Positions 49,407-59,109 of a DNA stretch of 64,000 nt are shown here, piece after piece; position 1 is the first letter of the stretch, and each line of letters opens with the position of its first letter. Source of the DNA: JBBRNH01 sp038230415 (lineage in GTDB: Bacteria > Bacteroidota > Bacteroidia > Cytophagales > Spirosomataceae); NCBI GenBank assembly GCA_038230415.1, contig JBBRNH010000021.1:6530-70529 (forward strand). The letters are read 5' to 3'. The notes below the pieces were generated by a model. The model did not search any database, was not told the DNA's origin, and saw only the letters and a program-made list of their open reading frames with translations. The position numbers and the translations under genes were made by a program.

Positions 49407-51824
49407 TTAATTCTTCCCGCTTCCCTGCCGGGCCGGTGGAGCAGCGGTTCCGGTGGTGGCCCGTTGCTGCTGCATTGGGTTGGGGCCGGTTGGGGCAAAG
49501 GGGTTGCCGCGCTGCTTGTATAACTGGAACCGCGTTGGCGTTGCCATGATCGGGAAGGCGTTATTCTCAGTGTTGATGTCGGCAATCTCCTGAAACGGGT
49601 CCAGCGTCCACTGCTTCACCTTTTTGGTGGTTGCAATTACTTTCTTGATGCTCACGTCGTTGAACCGCCAGATTTCTGCCGGAAACCGCGCCACCGAATC
49701 CGTACCGTCTTCAAACTCCATCCGTACAATCACGGGCATGGGCAAACCGCCTTTATTCTTCAGCGAGATGGTGTAATAATTGGTTTTGGCACTGGTTTCC
49801 AGGAGTTTACGCTCGTCGTCGGAGAGCGAGGCTACGTAATCGGCGTATTTTTTCTTGTCGGCTTCGGTTACGGCGTTGGGGTCATACGAGTTATAAAAAT
49901 CCTTCATCGTACTGTCCTGCGCCACCACACTCTTGCCCTTGTCGGCGGCATCGCGTTGTTTGCTAACGGTGTTTTGGCGCTTCATAAACGCTTCCCGCGC
50001 CAGAGCTTTGGCAACAGTCGGGTCTTGGTTATCAACCTGATACCAGTCAACATCCACCAAATCCTGATCTACGGGTTCTACGCCGTAAAACCAGCCTTTC
50101 CAGAACCAATCCAGGTCAACGCCGGAGGCATCTTCCATCGTGCGGAAAAAATCAGCCGGTTCCGGCGACTTAAACGCCCACCGACGGGCGTATTCTTTAA
50201 ACGCATAATCGAATAATTCACGGCCCATCACGGTTTCGCGCAGGATGTTAAGGGCCGTTGCGGGTTTGGCGTAGGCGTTGGGGCCGAGACCAATCACGTT
50301 GTCAGACGAAGCCATGATAGGAGTCAGCACCGCTTTGTCAGACTTCATATAGTCCACAATTTGCTGCGGCTCGCCCCGGCTCGTCGGGAAGTTGTAGTCC
50401 CATTCTTTTTCCGCTAAATACTGGCAGAACGTGTTCAGTCCCTCGTCCATCCAGGTCCACTGCCGCTCATCGGAGTTGACAATCATCGGGAAAAAGTTGT
50501 GACCGACTTCGTGGATAATCACGCCGATCATGCCCGCCTTGGTGCGCTCTGAATAGGTGCCGTCGGCTTCGGGCCGCCCGCCGTTAAACGAAATCATCGG
50601 GTACTCCATGCCGCCCCCCGCCGTGGCGTGGCACGAGATCGCCACCGGATACGGGTATTTGATGGTGCGGTTGCCATACGACCGCAGCGTATGCTCTACG
50701 GCGCGGGTCGAGTACTGTTCCCACAGCGGGTTGCCTTCTTTGGCATAAAACGACATAGACCAGATTTTGTGACCGTCGCCATAGACATCGGTTTGCATGG
50801 CATCCCAGATAAACCGGCGGCTGCTGGTGAAGGCAAAATCACGCACGTTCTGGGCGGTGTAGACCCAGGTTTTCTTGGCTTTTATGTCGGCAGGTTTGGC
50901 TTGCAGGGCGGCTTCGGCTTCGGCCTGCGTCACAATCATAACCGGGTTTTTCGAGGTAGCGGCCTGCGCCATCCGGCTCAACTGCTTGGCAGTCAGCACT
51001 TGTTTGTAGTTCTGGCACTCGCCGGTTGCGCCAACAATGTGGTCAACGGGGGCGGTGATGGCTACTTTATAATTGCCGAAGATGAGCGTGAACTCGCCCT
51101 GACCCAGAAACTGCTTGTTTTGCCAGCCCGTTACGTCGCTGTACGAACACAAACGCGGAAACCAGTGGGCAATAAAGTAGTTGTAGTTGCCGTCTTTGGC
51201 GAAAAACTCCATGCCGCTCCGCCCGTAGTAGTCGGTGATGAAGTAGTTCCAGTCAATACCAAACGAATAGCTCTGGCCGGGCTTCAGGGGCGTGGGCAGT
51301 TCGATCCGCATCATGGTCTGGTTGATGGTGTATTGCAGTTTAGAGCCGGTTTTTGCGTCTTTCACCAACAGAATGTTGTAGCCGTACTTATCGCTGGCCT
51401 GTTGCTGGCTGCGTTCGCGCACTGAGGTCATATTCTGCAACGCGCCGAAACTCATGCCGCCTTCGGTGATGCCGCCCGTGCGGGTGATGCTCCCCGTTGA
51501 GCCTTTGGCAAACAGGTTCTGGTCGAGTTGAAGCCAGATATACGGCAGCGCATCGGGCGAGTTGTTGATGTAGGTAACGGTTTCGGAGCCGATGATTTTC
51601 TGGTTCGCGTCGTCGAGTTCGACCTTGATGTCATAATCGGCGCGGTTCTGAAAATAGTCGCGCCCGGGCGAACCGGCAGCGTTGCGAAACGTGTTGGGCG
51701 TGGGCAACATCGGGCCGAGTTGCTCAAAGCGGGTATTGGCGTTCTGGGTTGGGGCCGCGCCGGGTTGGGCAAGGGTTAGCTGAACACTGGCAAGAACGGC
51801 AAAGAGCCAAAGGATTTTTCTCAT
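49407..51824 (-). CDS. secreted M1-family metallopeptidase
   Basis: An 805-residue exported peptidase (signal peptide ending near 'LTLAQ'). The gluzincin motif is 'HEVGHNFFP' (438-446) with the third zinc ligand Glu461 in 'WMDEGLNTF'. 'GGGMEYPM' (403-410) is the M1 exopeptidase GxMEN-like loop, here with Tyr-Pro. The N-terminal beta domain with 'YDIKVELDDANQKI' fits M1. The C-terminus ends in a low-complexity Gln/Pro/Ala tail. It lacks a T9SS sorting domain. It probably trims peptides in the periplasm. Confidence 0.9.
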   Translation of the reverse strand: MRKILWLFAVLASVQLTLAQPGAAPTQNANTRFEQLGPMLPTPNTFRNAAGSPGRDYFQNRADYDIKVELDDANQKIIGSETVTYINNSPDALPYIWLQLDQNLFAKGSTGSITRTGGITEGGMSFGALQNMTSVRERSQQQASDKYGYNILLVKDAKTGSKLQYTINQTMMRIELPTPLKPGQSYSFGIDWNYFITDYYGRSGMEFFAKDGNYNYFIAHWFPRLCSYSDVTGWQNKQFLGQGEFTLIFGNYKVAITAPVDHIVGATGECQNYKQVLTAKQLSRMAQAATSKNPVMIVTQAEAEAALQAKPADIKAKKTWVYTAQNVRDFAFTSSRRFIWDAMQTDVYGDGHKIWSMSFYAKEGNPLWEQYSTRAVEHTLRSYGNRTIKYPYPVAISCHATAGGGMEYPMISFNGGRPEADGTYSERTKAGMIGVIIHEVGHNFFPMIVNSDERQWTWMDEGLNTFCQYLAEKEWDYNFPTSRGEPQQIVDYMKSDKAVLTPIMASSDNVIGLGPNAYAKPATALNILRETVMGRELFDYAFKEYARRWAFKSPEPADFFRTMEDASGVDLDWFWKGWFYGVEPVDQDLVDVDWYQVDNQDPTVAKALAREAFMKRQNTVSKQRDAADKGKSVVAQDSTMKDFYNSYDPNAVTEADKKKYADYVASLSDDERKLLETSAKTNYYTISLKNKGGLPMPVIVRMEFEDGTDSVARFPAEIWRFNDVSIKKVIATTKKVKQWTLDPFQEIADINTENNAFPIMATPTRFQLYKQRGNPFAPTGPNPMQQQRATTGTAAPPARQGSGKN

Positions 51825-51995
51825 TGTTGGTTGTATGACAAATATTGTTCGGTAAAACTACAAAAGAACCCGGTGTTGCCGTAGCGGATTCGTAGATTTT
51901 TCCCTAAATTTAAGTGCTGATTTATACCGCCAAACGTACTTGATACGGCAGGTGGTCGTTAAGTTGGTGTTCTTCTTGCCCAACCGTAATGCTCC

Positions 51996-53957
51996 ATGAA
52001 TCACCAGTTTACCTCCTCGCCGGGATTTTCGGCGGCTGACGCGCCCCCCGCCGACACGCACCAGGCTACGCTCTGGCGGCAATTCCTGAATCACTCATCC
52101 ACTGGTCTGGTGGGCCTGACTGCCGTTCGCGACGAGACCGGCGCAGTGCAAAATTTCCGGTATCTGTTTATGAACGCCGTGGCGTACTCGGCTACATTTC
52201 AGCTTATTCCCGATCAGCAGCATGAGGTAACGGGCGAGGTGATCACCAATTATTTTCCGTCGGTGCGCGATACCGACTTATGGCCCATTTACCTGCGTGT
52301 GCTGGAAACGGGTAAGATTCAGCGCGTTGAGCAGCACTACACCCGCGATGGCCGCGATATCTGGGTGAGCCAAACCGTCTCCCTTTTCGATACCGACACC
52401 ATTCTGCTGCAATACAACGACGTGACGGGCCACCACAAAATAGCCCGCCAACTATCGGTACAGACCGCCCTGCTCAACAATATGCTGAACAGTTCACGTT
52501 CGGCCATTGTGGTGTTTGAAACTGTCCATAATACTCACAATCAGCTTGTTGATTTCCGTATTACCCGCACCAACCAGATGCTTGGCACCCTCACCGGCCA
52601 GCCCGCCGAATCATTTGTGGGTAAATTGCTGTCAGCCGTTTATCCCCTCACGGCGGCCAAGCGTGAGCAGATTGTCCGGTTTATCGGGACCGGCGATTCG
52701 ATCCAGCGCGAAGAATTTATGCCATCAGTGAACAAGTGGCTCGATCTGTCGCTGACCCGGCTCAACGACGGCTTTGTGGCAACCCTGCACGACATCACGG
52801 CTTTCCGCGAGGCTACGGCCTGCGTGGAGACTCAGGCCGCGCTCTTTGCCAATGTGCTCAAAACCATACCCAACGGACTGATTGTGTTTGATGCCGTGCG
52901 CGATGCCGACGGACAGTTGCTCGATTTTCGGTATGTTGAAGCCAGCCAGAAACTGCTCAACGATCTGGGCCGTTCGCGTGAAGAACTGATTGGGTGCAGC
53001 CTGCGCCAAACGTTGCCGGGTATTGAAGAAGCCGGTGTGTGGGCGGTGTATGAAACCGTGCTGACAACGGGAAAGCCGCAACGGGTTGAAAATCAGTACA
53101 GAGCAGATGGTATTGATGGCTGGTTCGAGATTTCGGCTTCCAAACTCAACGACGGACTCGTGGTGGCCTACACCAACATTAGCCCCGCCAAACAGGCCCG
53201 CCAGCAACTCGAAGCGACCATTCAGGAACTCAACCGCTCGAACGATAACCTTCAGCAGTTTGCTTACGTGGCCGCTCACGACTTGCAGGAACCCCTCCGC
53301 AAGGTACAGGCGTTCGGCGATCTGCTCAACGATCAGTTTAGTCACGAACTCGGCGAAACCGCCCTTGATCTCATCCGGCGGATGCGGCTTTCGGCCAGCC
53401 GAATGCAGACCCTTGTGCAGGATTTGCTGACCTACGCCCGTCTGACTACTGATTTACAGCCGTTTGTGCCAGTAAGCCTGAGCAGCGTATTTCATACCGT
53501 TACCGATGATATGGAGTTTGTTATTACCGATATGCAGGCGCAATTGAGCGTTGGCCCGTTGCCCGTTGCGCTGGGCGATGCCCGGCAATTGCAGCAACTG
53601 TTTCAGAATCTGCTCTCGAACGCGCTGAAATTTCACCGCCCCGGCCAGCCGCCCGTTATCCGGGTCAGTAGCCGCGTGGCAACGCCCGCCGAACTGCCCG
53701 TTTCGCTCCTGAACCGCGACGCAGCCCGGTATGCCGTTGTGGAGATGGCCGACGACGGCATTGGCTTTGATGAACAGTATTTAGACCGGATTTTTACCAT
53801 TTTTCAACGATTGCACGGCCAAAGCCAGTTTGCCGGTACGGGCATCGGCCTGGCAATCTGCAAAAAAGTGGCCGACTCGCACGGCGGGTGCATCACGGCC
53901 CGCAGCCAGCCTAATCGGGGGGCTACGTTTTCGGTGTGGCTGCCGGTGGCGGTCTAA
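51996..53957 (+). CDS. soluble PAS-domain sensor histidine kinase
   Basis: A 653-residue kinase without membrane segments. Three PAS-like domains lie at about 25-140, 155-270 and 285-400, the first and third sharing 'GLVGLTAVRDETG' / 'GLIVFDAVRDADG' starts. After a short coiled coil, the phosphorylation site is His428 in 'VAAHDLQEPLRKVQAF'. The ATPase domain has 'NLLSNALKF' (N box), 'DDGIGFD' and 'GTGIGLAICKKV'. It resembles bacteriophytochrome-like kinases of the HWE/phytochrome-type group in its HisKA. No response regulator is next to it, so it is an orphan kinase. Confidence 0.9.
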   Translation: MNHQFTSSPGFSAADAPPADTHQATLWRQFLNHSSTGLVGLTAVRDETGAVQNFRYLFMNAVAYSATFQLIPDQQHEVTGEVITNYFPSVRDTDLWPIYLRVLETGKIQRVEQHYTRDGRDIWVSQTVSLFDTDTILLQYNDVTGHHKIARQLSVQTALLNNMLNSSRSAIVVFETVHNTHNQLVDFRITRTNQMLGTLTGQPAESFVGKLLSAVYPLTAAKREQIVRFIGTGDSIQREEFMPSVNKWLDLSLTRLNDGFVATLHDITAFREATACVETQAALFANVLKTIPNGLIVFDAVRDADGQLLDFRYVEASQKLLNDLGRSREELIGCSLRQTLPGIEEAGVWAVYETVLTTGKPQRVENQYRADGIDGWFEISASKLNDGLVVAYTNISPAKQARQQLEATIQELNRSNDNLQQFAYVAAHDLQEPLRKVQAFGDLLNDQFSHELGETALDLIRRMRLSASRMQTLVQDLLTYARLTTDLQPFVPVSLSSVFHTVTDDMEFVITDMQAQLSVGPLPVALGDARQLQQLFQNLLSNALKFHRPGQPPVIRVSSRVATPAELPVSLLNRDAARYAVVEMADDGIGFDEQYLDRIFTIFQRLHGQSQFAGTGIGLAICKKVADSHGGCITARSQPNRGATFSVWLPVAV

Positions 53958-54043
53958 GTAGGCAACCGCTCCGTCAGAAAGTTTTAACAATCCAATTGAG
54001 CAGGGGTTTATCTATGACTTAACGTTATAATAGCTCTAACTCA

Positions 54044-55285
54044 ATGGATATCAAAGACTACGACACATCAGGAGTGCGTATCGCCGGGCAGGCTCAATCT
54101 TCAGGGGTTGCCATACCATCATCGGTAGGCGTAACTGATGCGCCGGGCATCCGTCCGGCAACAGGGTATCATCAGCAGCAGCCCAATGACCTGTTCTGTT
54201 TTTCGCACCTCCGCTGGAATTTCGTGTATCAGCGTCCGCAACACCTCATGAGCCGGGCAACCCGCCAATACCGGGTCTGGTTTATCGAAGAACCAATCTG
54301 GGGCGATGCATTCAGGGTAGAGATCAGGCCCGAACGCGACCGGCTGCACGTGGTGGTGCCGCATATTCCGCACGGAACTCCGGGTGAGCAGGTGCTGGAC
54401 TTTCAGCGCAACTTACTCAACGACCTGCGCCGGGAGCACCAGATCAGCAGTTTCATGGCCTGGTATTATACGCCGATGGCCCTGTCGTTCAGCCATCACC
54501 TCACTCCCGCCCTAACCGTTTATGACTGCATGGACGAACTCTCGGCGTTCTTGGGCGCACCCCGCGAACTGCTCGACCTTGAGAAACAACTCCTGAAAAA
54601 GGCTGATCTGGTCTTTACCGGGGGCTACAGTCTCTACGAAGCCAAACAACACCGGCACCCACTGGCATTTGCGTTTCCGAGCAGTATCGAGCGCGATCAT
54701 TTTGGCAAGGCCCGCACCAAAACCGCCCCCGACCCGGCTGACCAACAAGGTATTGGCTATCCGCGCATTGGGTTTAGTGGCGTGGTGGACGAACGCTTTG
54801 ACCGCGATTTGCTGGCCCGGCTGGCCGAACGTCGGCCCGACTGGCAGTTCGTGATTCTTGGCCCGGTTGTAAAAATTGATCCCGCTTCGCTCCCGCATGG
54901 CCCCAATGTGCATTATCTGGGTATGAAAGCGTATCAGGATTTACCGGCGTATTTCAGCCACTGGAACGCGGCTATGCTACCCTTTGCCCTCAATGACTCC
55001 ACACGATACATCAGCCCCACCAAAACGCCGGAGTATCTGGCGGCTGGGTTGCCGGTGGTTTCTACCCCGATCCGGGATGTGGTTACGATGTATGGCACCC
55101 CTGGATTCGCCCAGATTGCCGATACTGCCGAAGCCTTTGAGCAGGCGATTGACCGGACCCTGGCGAACCGGCACCCAACCAACTGGCACGCCATTGACGA
55201 GTTTCTGTCAACAAACTCCTGGAATGACACCTGGCAGGAAATGAACCGGGTGATACAGAGTCAGGTAGCTGCTTTCCCCGACTGA
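54044..55285 (+). CDS. glycosyltransferase, family 1-like
   Basis: A 413-residue GT-B-fold protein. The N-terminal half starts 'DLFCFSHLRWNFVYQRPQHLM', a motif of a Bacteroidota and proteobacterial GT group, and the C-terminal nucleotide-sugar half has 'IGFSGVVDERFD', 'FVILGPVVKIDP', 'NVHYLGMKAYQDLPAYF' and 'KTPEYLAAGLPVVSTPI', where the Glu binds the sugar nucleotide. It is cytoplasmic. It is the first of three same-strand genes (GT, GH-like, GT2) that meet a three-gene modification operon coming from the other side. Confidence 0.87.
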   Translation: MDIKDYDTSGVRIAGQAQSSGVAIPSSVGVTDAPGIRPATGYHQQQPNDLFCFSHLRWNFVYQRPQHLMSRATRQYRVWFIEEPIWGDAFRVEIRPERDRLHVVVPHIPHGTPGEQVLDFQRNLLNDLRREHQISSFMAWYYTPMALSFSHHLTPALTVYDCMDELSAFLGAPRELLDLEKQLLKKADLVFTGGYSLYEAKQHRHPLAFAFPSSIERDHFGKARTKTAPDPADQQGIGYPRIGFSGVVDERFDRDLLARLAERRPDWQFVILGPVVKIDPASLPHGPNVHYLGMKAYQDLPAYFSHWNAAMLPFALNDSTRYISPTKTPEYLAAGLPVVSTPIRDVVTMYGTPGFAQIADTAEAFEQAIDRTLANRHPTNWHAIDEFLSTNSWNDTWQEMNRVIQSQVAAFPD

Positions 55286-55293
55286 CCTCGTTT

Positions 55294-56451
55294 ATGACGA
55301 TGACCCCATTTCGATCATTCTGGATGGCCGGTTACGAATGTGCCGACCACCTGAATGCGTTCGGCCACCGTGTTGATTTGCTGACGGCCACCGGCCACCT
55401 CAGCCGACTCGCTGACGACTATGCCGATCTGCGCCCGTTCGGTATTCAGTCCGTGCGCGAGGGAATCCGCTGGAGTCAGGTAGAACGAACGCCGTATCAC
55501 TATGATTTCTCGACCGTTGGGCGGCTGCTTGCCGTTGCCCGGCAACAGGGGGTTCAGATTCTCTGGGACATCTGCCATTTTGGGTTTCCTGACGATCTTA
55601 CGCCCCTGCACCCGTTGTTTGCCCGGCGGTTTGCGGCCCTCTGCCGGGCGTTTGTTTTGTTCGTGCGCGATCAGCAACCGGATGATACCTTGATTGTTAC
55701 ACCCATTAATGAGGTTAGTTTTCTGGCCTGGTTAGGGGGCGATGCACGGGGTACGTCACCGTATTGCACCGGGCAGGGCTGGCCCGTAAAATACGCCCTG
55801 ATGCGGGCCTGTATCGAAGGCATCGCGGCCATGCGCGAGGTTGACGCAACGGTGCAGATTATGACCACCGAGCCGTTGGTAAACATCGTGCCGCCGTTGG
55901 GTGCCACTGATGGAGAGGTAGCCGAGGCCGCCCACCAACACGACAATCAATATCAGGCCACCGATATGCTCACCGGACGTATCTGCCCCGAATTAGGCGG
56001 CTCGCCCGATATACTGGATATGGTGGGTCTGAATTTTTACTATAACAACCAATGGACGGCTGATTTTCGGTCGTTTTTGCCCTGGGCCAACCTCAACCCG
56101 GACCCGCGCTGGCGGTCGTTGCGGTCGTTGCTGGCCGAAGTATATACCCGATACGGCAAACCAATAGTAGTGAGCGAAACGAGTCATCCCGGCGAAGACC
56201 GCCCCCACTGGATTCGGTTTATAGGTGCTGAATGTGGGGCTGCGGTTCGGGCCGGGGTGCCGTTGCAGGGCGTTTGCATCTATCCAGTTATTGACCGGCC
56301 CGACTGGGATTTCCCGGAGCAGTGGCATCGGTCGGGCCTGTGGGATGCTGCGCCCCCCAGTGAGACGATACCGCCGGGGCAATTGCCGGGCCGGGTGCTG
56401 GCTGAGACCTATGCCCGTGCGCTGCTCGATGCCCAACACCTGTCAACCTGA
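55294..56451 (+). CDS. glycoside hydrolase-like TIM-barrel protein (GH1/clan A type)
   Basis: A 385-residue TIM-barrel protein without signal peptide. 'ITPINEVSFLAW' has the acid/base Glu of clan GH-A after strand 4 (NE pair), and 'PIVVSETSHPGED' has the nucleophile Glu after strand 7. 'GIQSVREGIRWSQVE' matches the GH1 N-terminal barrel. It is shorter than true beta-glucosidases and is cytoplasmic, so it may act on a biosynthetic intermediate in this locus. It starts 8 bases after the glycosyltransferase and overlaps the next gene by one base (TGATG). Confidence 0.78.
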   Translation: MTMTPFRSFWMAGYECADHLNAFGHRVDLLTATGHLSRLADDYADLRPFGIQSVREGIRWSQVERTPYHYDFSTVGRLLAVARQQGVQILWDICHFGFPDDLTPLHPLFARRFAALCRAFVLFVRDQQPDDTLIVTPINEVSFLAWLGGDARGTSPYCTGQGWPVKYALMRACIEGIAAMREVDATVQIMTTEPLVNIVPPLGATDGEVAEAAHQHDNQYQATDMLTGRICPELGGSPDILDMVGLNFYYNNQWTADFRSFLPWANLNPDPRWRSLRSLLAEVYTRYGKPIVVSETSHPGEDRPHWIRFIGAECGAAVRAGVPLQGVCIYPVIDRPDWDFPEQWHRSGLWDAAPPSETIPPGQLPGRVLAETYARALLDAQHLST

Positions 56452-57659
56452 TGTCCGATTCTACACCGATAACGGCCCGTGAGCTACCGAAGCCGGTATC
56501 ACTGACCGAAAGCCCGTTTTTGTTTAATCAAACACCACCCACTCCGGCACTCAGAATGTCGGTAGTCGTTCCCGTCTGTAACGAAGCCAACCATTTGTCG
56601 GCCACCCTCGACGCGCTACGTAATCAAACCAATGAAGCAGGGCAATCCCTTGACAACCAGACGTATGAAGTGCTGCTGTTGCTCAACAATTGCACAGATG
56701 CTTCGGCTGCCATTGCTCATCGGTATCAGTGTCAACACCCCGCGTTTCGGCTTCATATCGCCAACATCCGGTTGCCGCCGAAGCAGGCTAACGTTGGCAC
56801 GGCCCGTCGGCTGCTGATGGACGAAGCCTGCCGCCGGTTGCTGACCATGGCCGGGCCAGACGGTATCATTGCTTCGACCGATGGCGATACCACCGTTGCC
56901 GCCGATTGGCTCTGGCAGATCGAGCAGGAAATTGGCCGGGGGGCCGATGCCGTTGGGGGCCGTATCCTGACGCATACCAACGCCAACACCCCACCCGACC
57001 CCGTTCGGCGATGGCACCTCCGTAACGTAACCTATCGTTGTTTGCTGGCGCAAGCCGAAGCCGCCATTGACCCCTGCCCGCACGACCCTTGGCCCCGGCA
57101 TTTTCAGCATTTCGGGGCGAGTTTGGCCGTTACCTGCCGCGCTTATCTGCAAGCAGGTCGGCTGCCTGCCGTGCCGTATCTGGAAGACGAAGCGTTGTAT
57201 CAGGCGTTGTTGCGCATTGATGCGCGGGTGCGGCAAAGTCCGGCAGTGCGGGTGTTCACCTCGACCCGAACCAACGGGCGGGTAACGGTTGGCTTCTCGG
57301 AGCAATTGCGCTATTGGGGCAATCTGAACCAAACCGGGTGTGAACAGGTGGTAGAACCCGCCGGGGCCATGATTCTTAAGCTACGCGCCCGCCGACGGTT
57401 GCGCCAGTACCGGAACGCCCCTGCCTGCGCCTGCACCGCCGACCTGCACCGGATAGCCGCCGATCTGCACCTCACACCTCACTGGCTTACAGACCAACTG
57501 GCTGAGTGCCGCTATTTTGGTGCCTTGTGGGAACAGATCGAACAGCAGCTACTGGCAAACAACTGGCTGGCCGACTGGAAACCGCAACCGATTACAGAAG
57601 CCATTGCTGAACTCCGGGCCTTTTTACGGCGTGAGCCGGTAAATAAATGGACGATGTAA
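56451..57659 (+). CDS. glycosyltransferase, family 2
   Basis: A 402-residue GT-A-fold protein. 'MSVVVPVCNEANHLSATLDAL' opens the nucleotide-binding domain, 'IIASTDGDTTVAADWL' carries the metal-binding acidic motif (DGD), and 'YLEDEALYQAL' gives the later ED catalytic region. No membrane helices are seen, unlike chitin- or hyaluronan-type synthases, so it probably adds one sugar to a lipid or small acceptor. Its C-terminal part (about 290-402) is helical and unassigned. Translation is coupled to the upstream gene. Confidence 0.85.
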   Translation: MSDSTPITARELPKPVSLTESPFLFNQTPPTPALRMSVVVPVCNEANHLSATLDALRNQTNEAGQSLDNQTYEVLLLLNNCTDASAAIAHRYQCQHPAFRLHIANIRLPPKQANVGTARRLLMDEACRRLLTMAGPDGIIASTDGDTTVAADWLWQIEQEIGRGADAVGGRILTHTNANTPPDPVRRWHLRNVTYRCLLAQAEAAIDPCPHDPWPRHFQHFGASLAVTCRAYLQAGRLPAVPYLEDEALYQALLRIDARVRQSPAVRVFTSTRTNGRVTVGFSEQLRYWGNLNQTGCEQVVEPAGAMILKLRARRRLRQYRNAPACACTADLHRIAADLHLTPHWLTDQLAECRYFGALWEQIEQQLLANNWLADWKPQPITEAIAELRAFLRREPVNKWTM

Positions 57660-57666
57660 AATGAAT

Positions 57667-57736
57667 AATGGACAATGATAAGTATCTGATTGTCAATGAA
57701 AAGCCATTGTTAATTTTATATTATCCATTGTCCATT
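57667..57736. repeat. inverted repeat between convergent blocks
   Basis: Arms AATGGACAATGATAA (57667-57681) and TTATCCATTGTCCATT (57721-57736) pair with one base bulged. It lies between the GT2 gene and the convergent methyltransferase gene and may act as a terminator on both strands. Confidence 0.55.
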
Positions 57737-57769
57737 TACTTACGTTACTCCGAAACTGACCGAACACCG

Positions 57770-58357
57770 TCAGTTTCGGCTAAACAGGTCGAGCCGGTAC
57801 GTTAGCTGACGGTGGTGGAGCCGGTGAGTCAAGGGCTGGCCGGGGCCGCTGAGAGCCATAAACTGCTCGTGAACCGCGTCGCCGGTTTGCGGGTAATCGT
57901 GAATCGGCGGTGTCCAATGCACCAGTAGCAAATGGCCGTTTGGCAGCAGACAATCCAGCAGTTCCTGTTGCACACGCCGGAGGTCGGCCACCGACCAGTA
58001 ATAGGCCACCTCCGACAGCACGACCAAATCGAATCGCTCGTCGGGAAATTCGTCGGGCAGTTGCATTCGTCTGATGGTGACGTGCGGATGATTGGCAAGC
58101 CGGTCGCGGGCCTGTTGCAGGGCCGTTTCGCTGACATCAACCGACAGCAGTTTTTGGCAACGGGAAGCCAGCAACGCGCTCAACACCCCGATGGAGCAAC
58201 CGATCTCGAATCCGCTTTTGTAGGTCGGGTTTGGCAGGGCGGCTACCGTTGCCGCGTATTTTTCCCGTTCATAATCGCTACCGGCAAAATTCCAGGGGTC
58301 GGCGTTGGCGGCATATACATCGTCAAAATAAGCGGAGGCAAGGGATTTGTCGGGCAT
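57770..58357 (-). CDS. NodS-like SAM-dependent methyltransferase
   Basis: A 195-residue class I methyltransferase. 'YFDDVYAANADPWNFAGSDY' at the start is typical of the NodS-like group, 'GFEIGCSIGVLSALLA' is motif I, 'LLSVDVSETAL' binds the SAM ribose, and 'FDLVVLSEVAYYW' is motif IV. In rhizobia NodS N-methylates the deacetylated end of Nod-factor chitooligosaccharide. Here it lies 2 bases after a PIG-L deacetylase gene, which would expose such an amine, so N-methylation of an amino sugar is a reasonable idea but unproven. Confidence 0.85.
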   Translation of the reverse strand: MPDKSLASAYFDDVYAANADPWNFAGSDYEREKYAATVAALPNPTYKSGFEIGCSIGVLSALLASRCQKLLSVDVSETALQQARDRLANHPHVTIRRMQLPDEFPDERFDLVVLSEVAYYWSVADLRRVQQELLDCLLPNGHLLLVHWTPPIHDYPQTGDAVHEQFMALSGPGQPLTHRLHHRQLTYRLDLFSRN

Positions 58358-58359
58358 GG

Positions 58360-59109
58360 TCAGGTCTCAAAATAAATTTCTTCCGTTCGGTCAAAATGGG
58401 TCAGTAGTTCGGGCGAAAGGTAGAACCCGGTCGGGTCGTCGTCAATGAGCCGGGTCACCTGCGAGGTGTGGGCAGCAATGGCCCGTTTTTTTACGGCCAA
58501 CACGTCGCTGATGTCAATTTGCCAGGCGCGGGCTTCGCCGGGTTGCGGCCAGTCGGCAGGTTGGGCCAGTTCCCAGAGCCAGACAAAATAAGCCAATCGC
58601 CGGGGCGGGTTAGCGGTCATGGTCAGGGCGGCATCTACCAGTTGCCACACGGCGCGGTGGTCTCGGTGGGGGTCTCGTTGCCAGGGAACCAGCACCGTTT
58701 GCGGGCGAAGCCGAGAAAACAACTCCCTGACAAACAGAACCGTATCACTGAAACCGTCCTGTTCCGGCGTAAGCACGCGTCCGTCTTGCTGGTTCATAAA
58801 CGTCACCGCATCTGCCGATACGCCCAGCAGGGCCAGCGCGTTGAGGGCTTCCTGTTGGCGCACCCACCGGAGCCGGTCTGCCGGATAAGCCACTGAGTTG
58901 GGGTGCGACATACTGCCATCACTCACCACCAGCACCTGAACGGGAATGTTGGCTTGCCGCAGCCGGGCAATCGTTCCCCCGCACCCCAGCGACTCGTCGT
59001 CGGGGTGCGGGGCCACCACTACTGTTGAGCCGAGGGTGAGCGGGTCAAGCGGGGCCGGGGTCAGGTGGGGAATGGGCCGGGTGGCGGGCCGATCAGTGCC
59101 AGAGGTCAT
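58360..59109 (-). CDS. PIG-L family N-deacetylase
   Basis: A 249-residue LmbE/PIG-L protein with the zinc motif 'VVAPHPDDESLGCGGT' (HPDDE) near residues 30-46 and the later His ligand in 'PHRDHRAVW'. Relatives deacetylate N-acetylglucosamine in GPI, mycothiol, bacillithiol or antibiotic precursors. ATG 59109 is chosen; it overlaps the 3' end of the upstream gene by 17 bases, and a longer frame would run further into that gene. Its neighbours suggest an amino-sugar conjugate. Confidence 0.88.
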   Translation of the reverse strand: MTSGTDRPATRPIPHLTPAPLDPLTLGSTVVVAPHPDDESLGCGGTIARLRQANIPVQVLVVSDGSMSHPNSVAYPADRLRWVRQQEALNALALLGVSADAVTFMNQQDGRVLTPEQDGFSDTVLFVRELFSRLRPQTVLVPWQRDPHRDHRAVWQLVDAALTMTANPPRRLAYFVWLWELAQPADWPQPGEARAWQIDISDVLAVKKRAIAAHTSQVTRLIDDDPTGFYLSPELLTHFDRTEEIYFET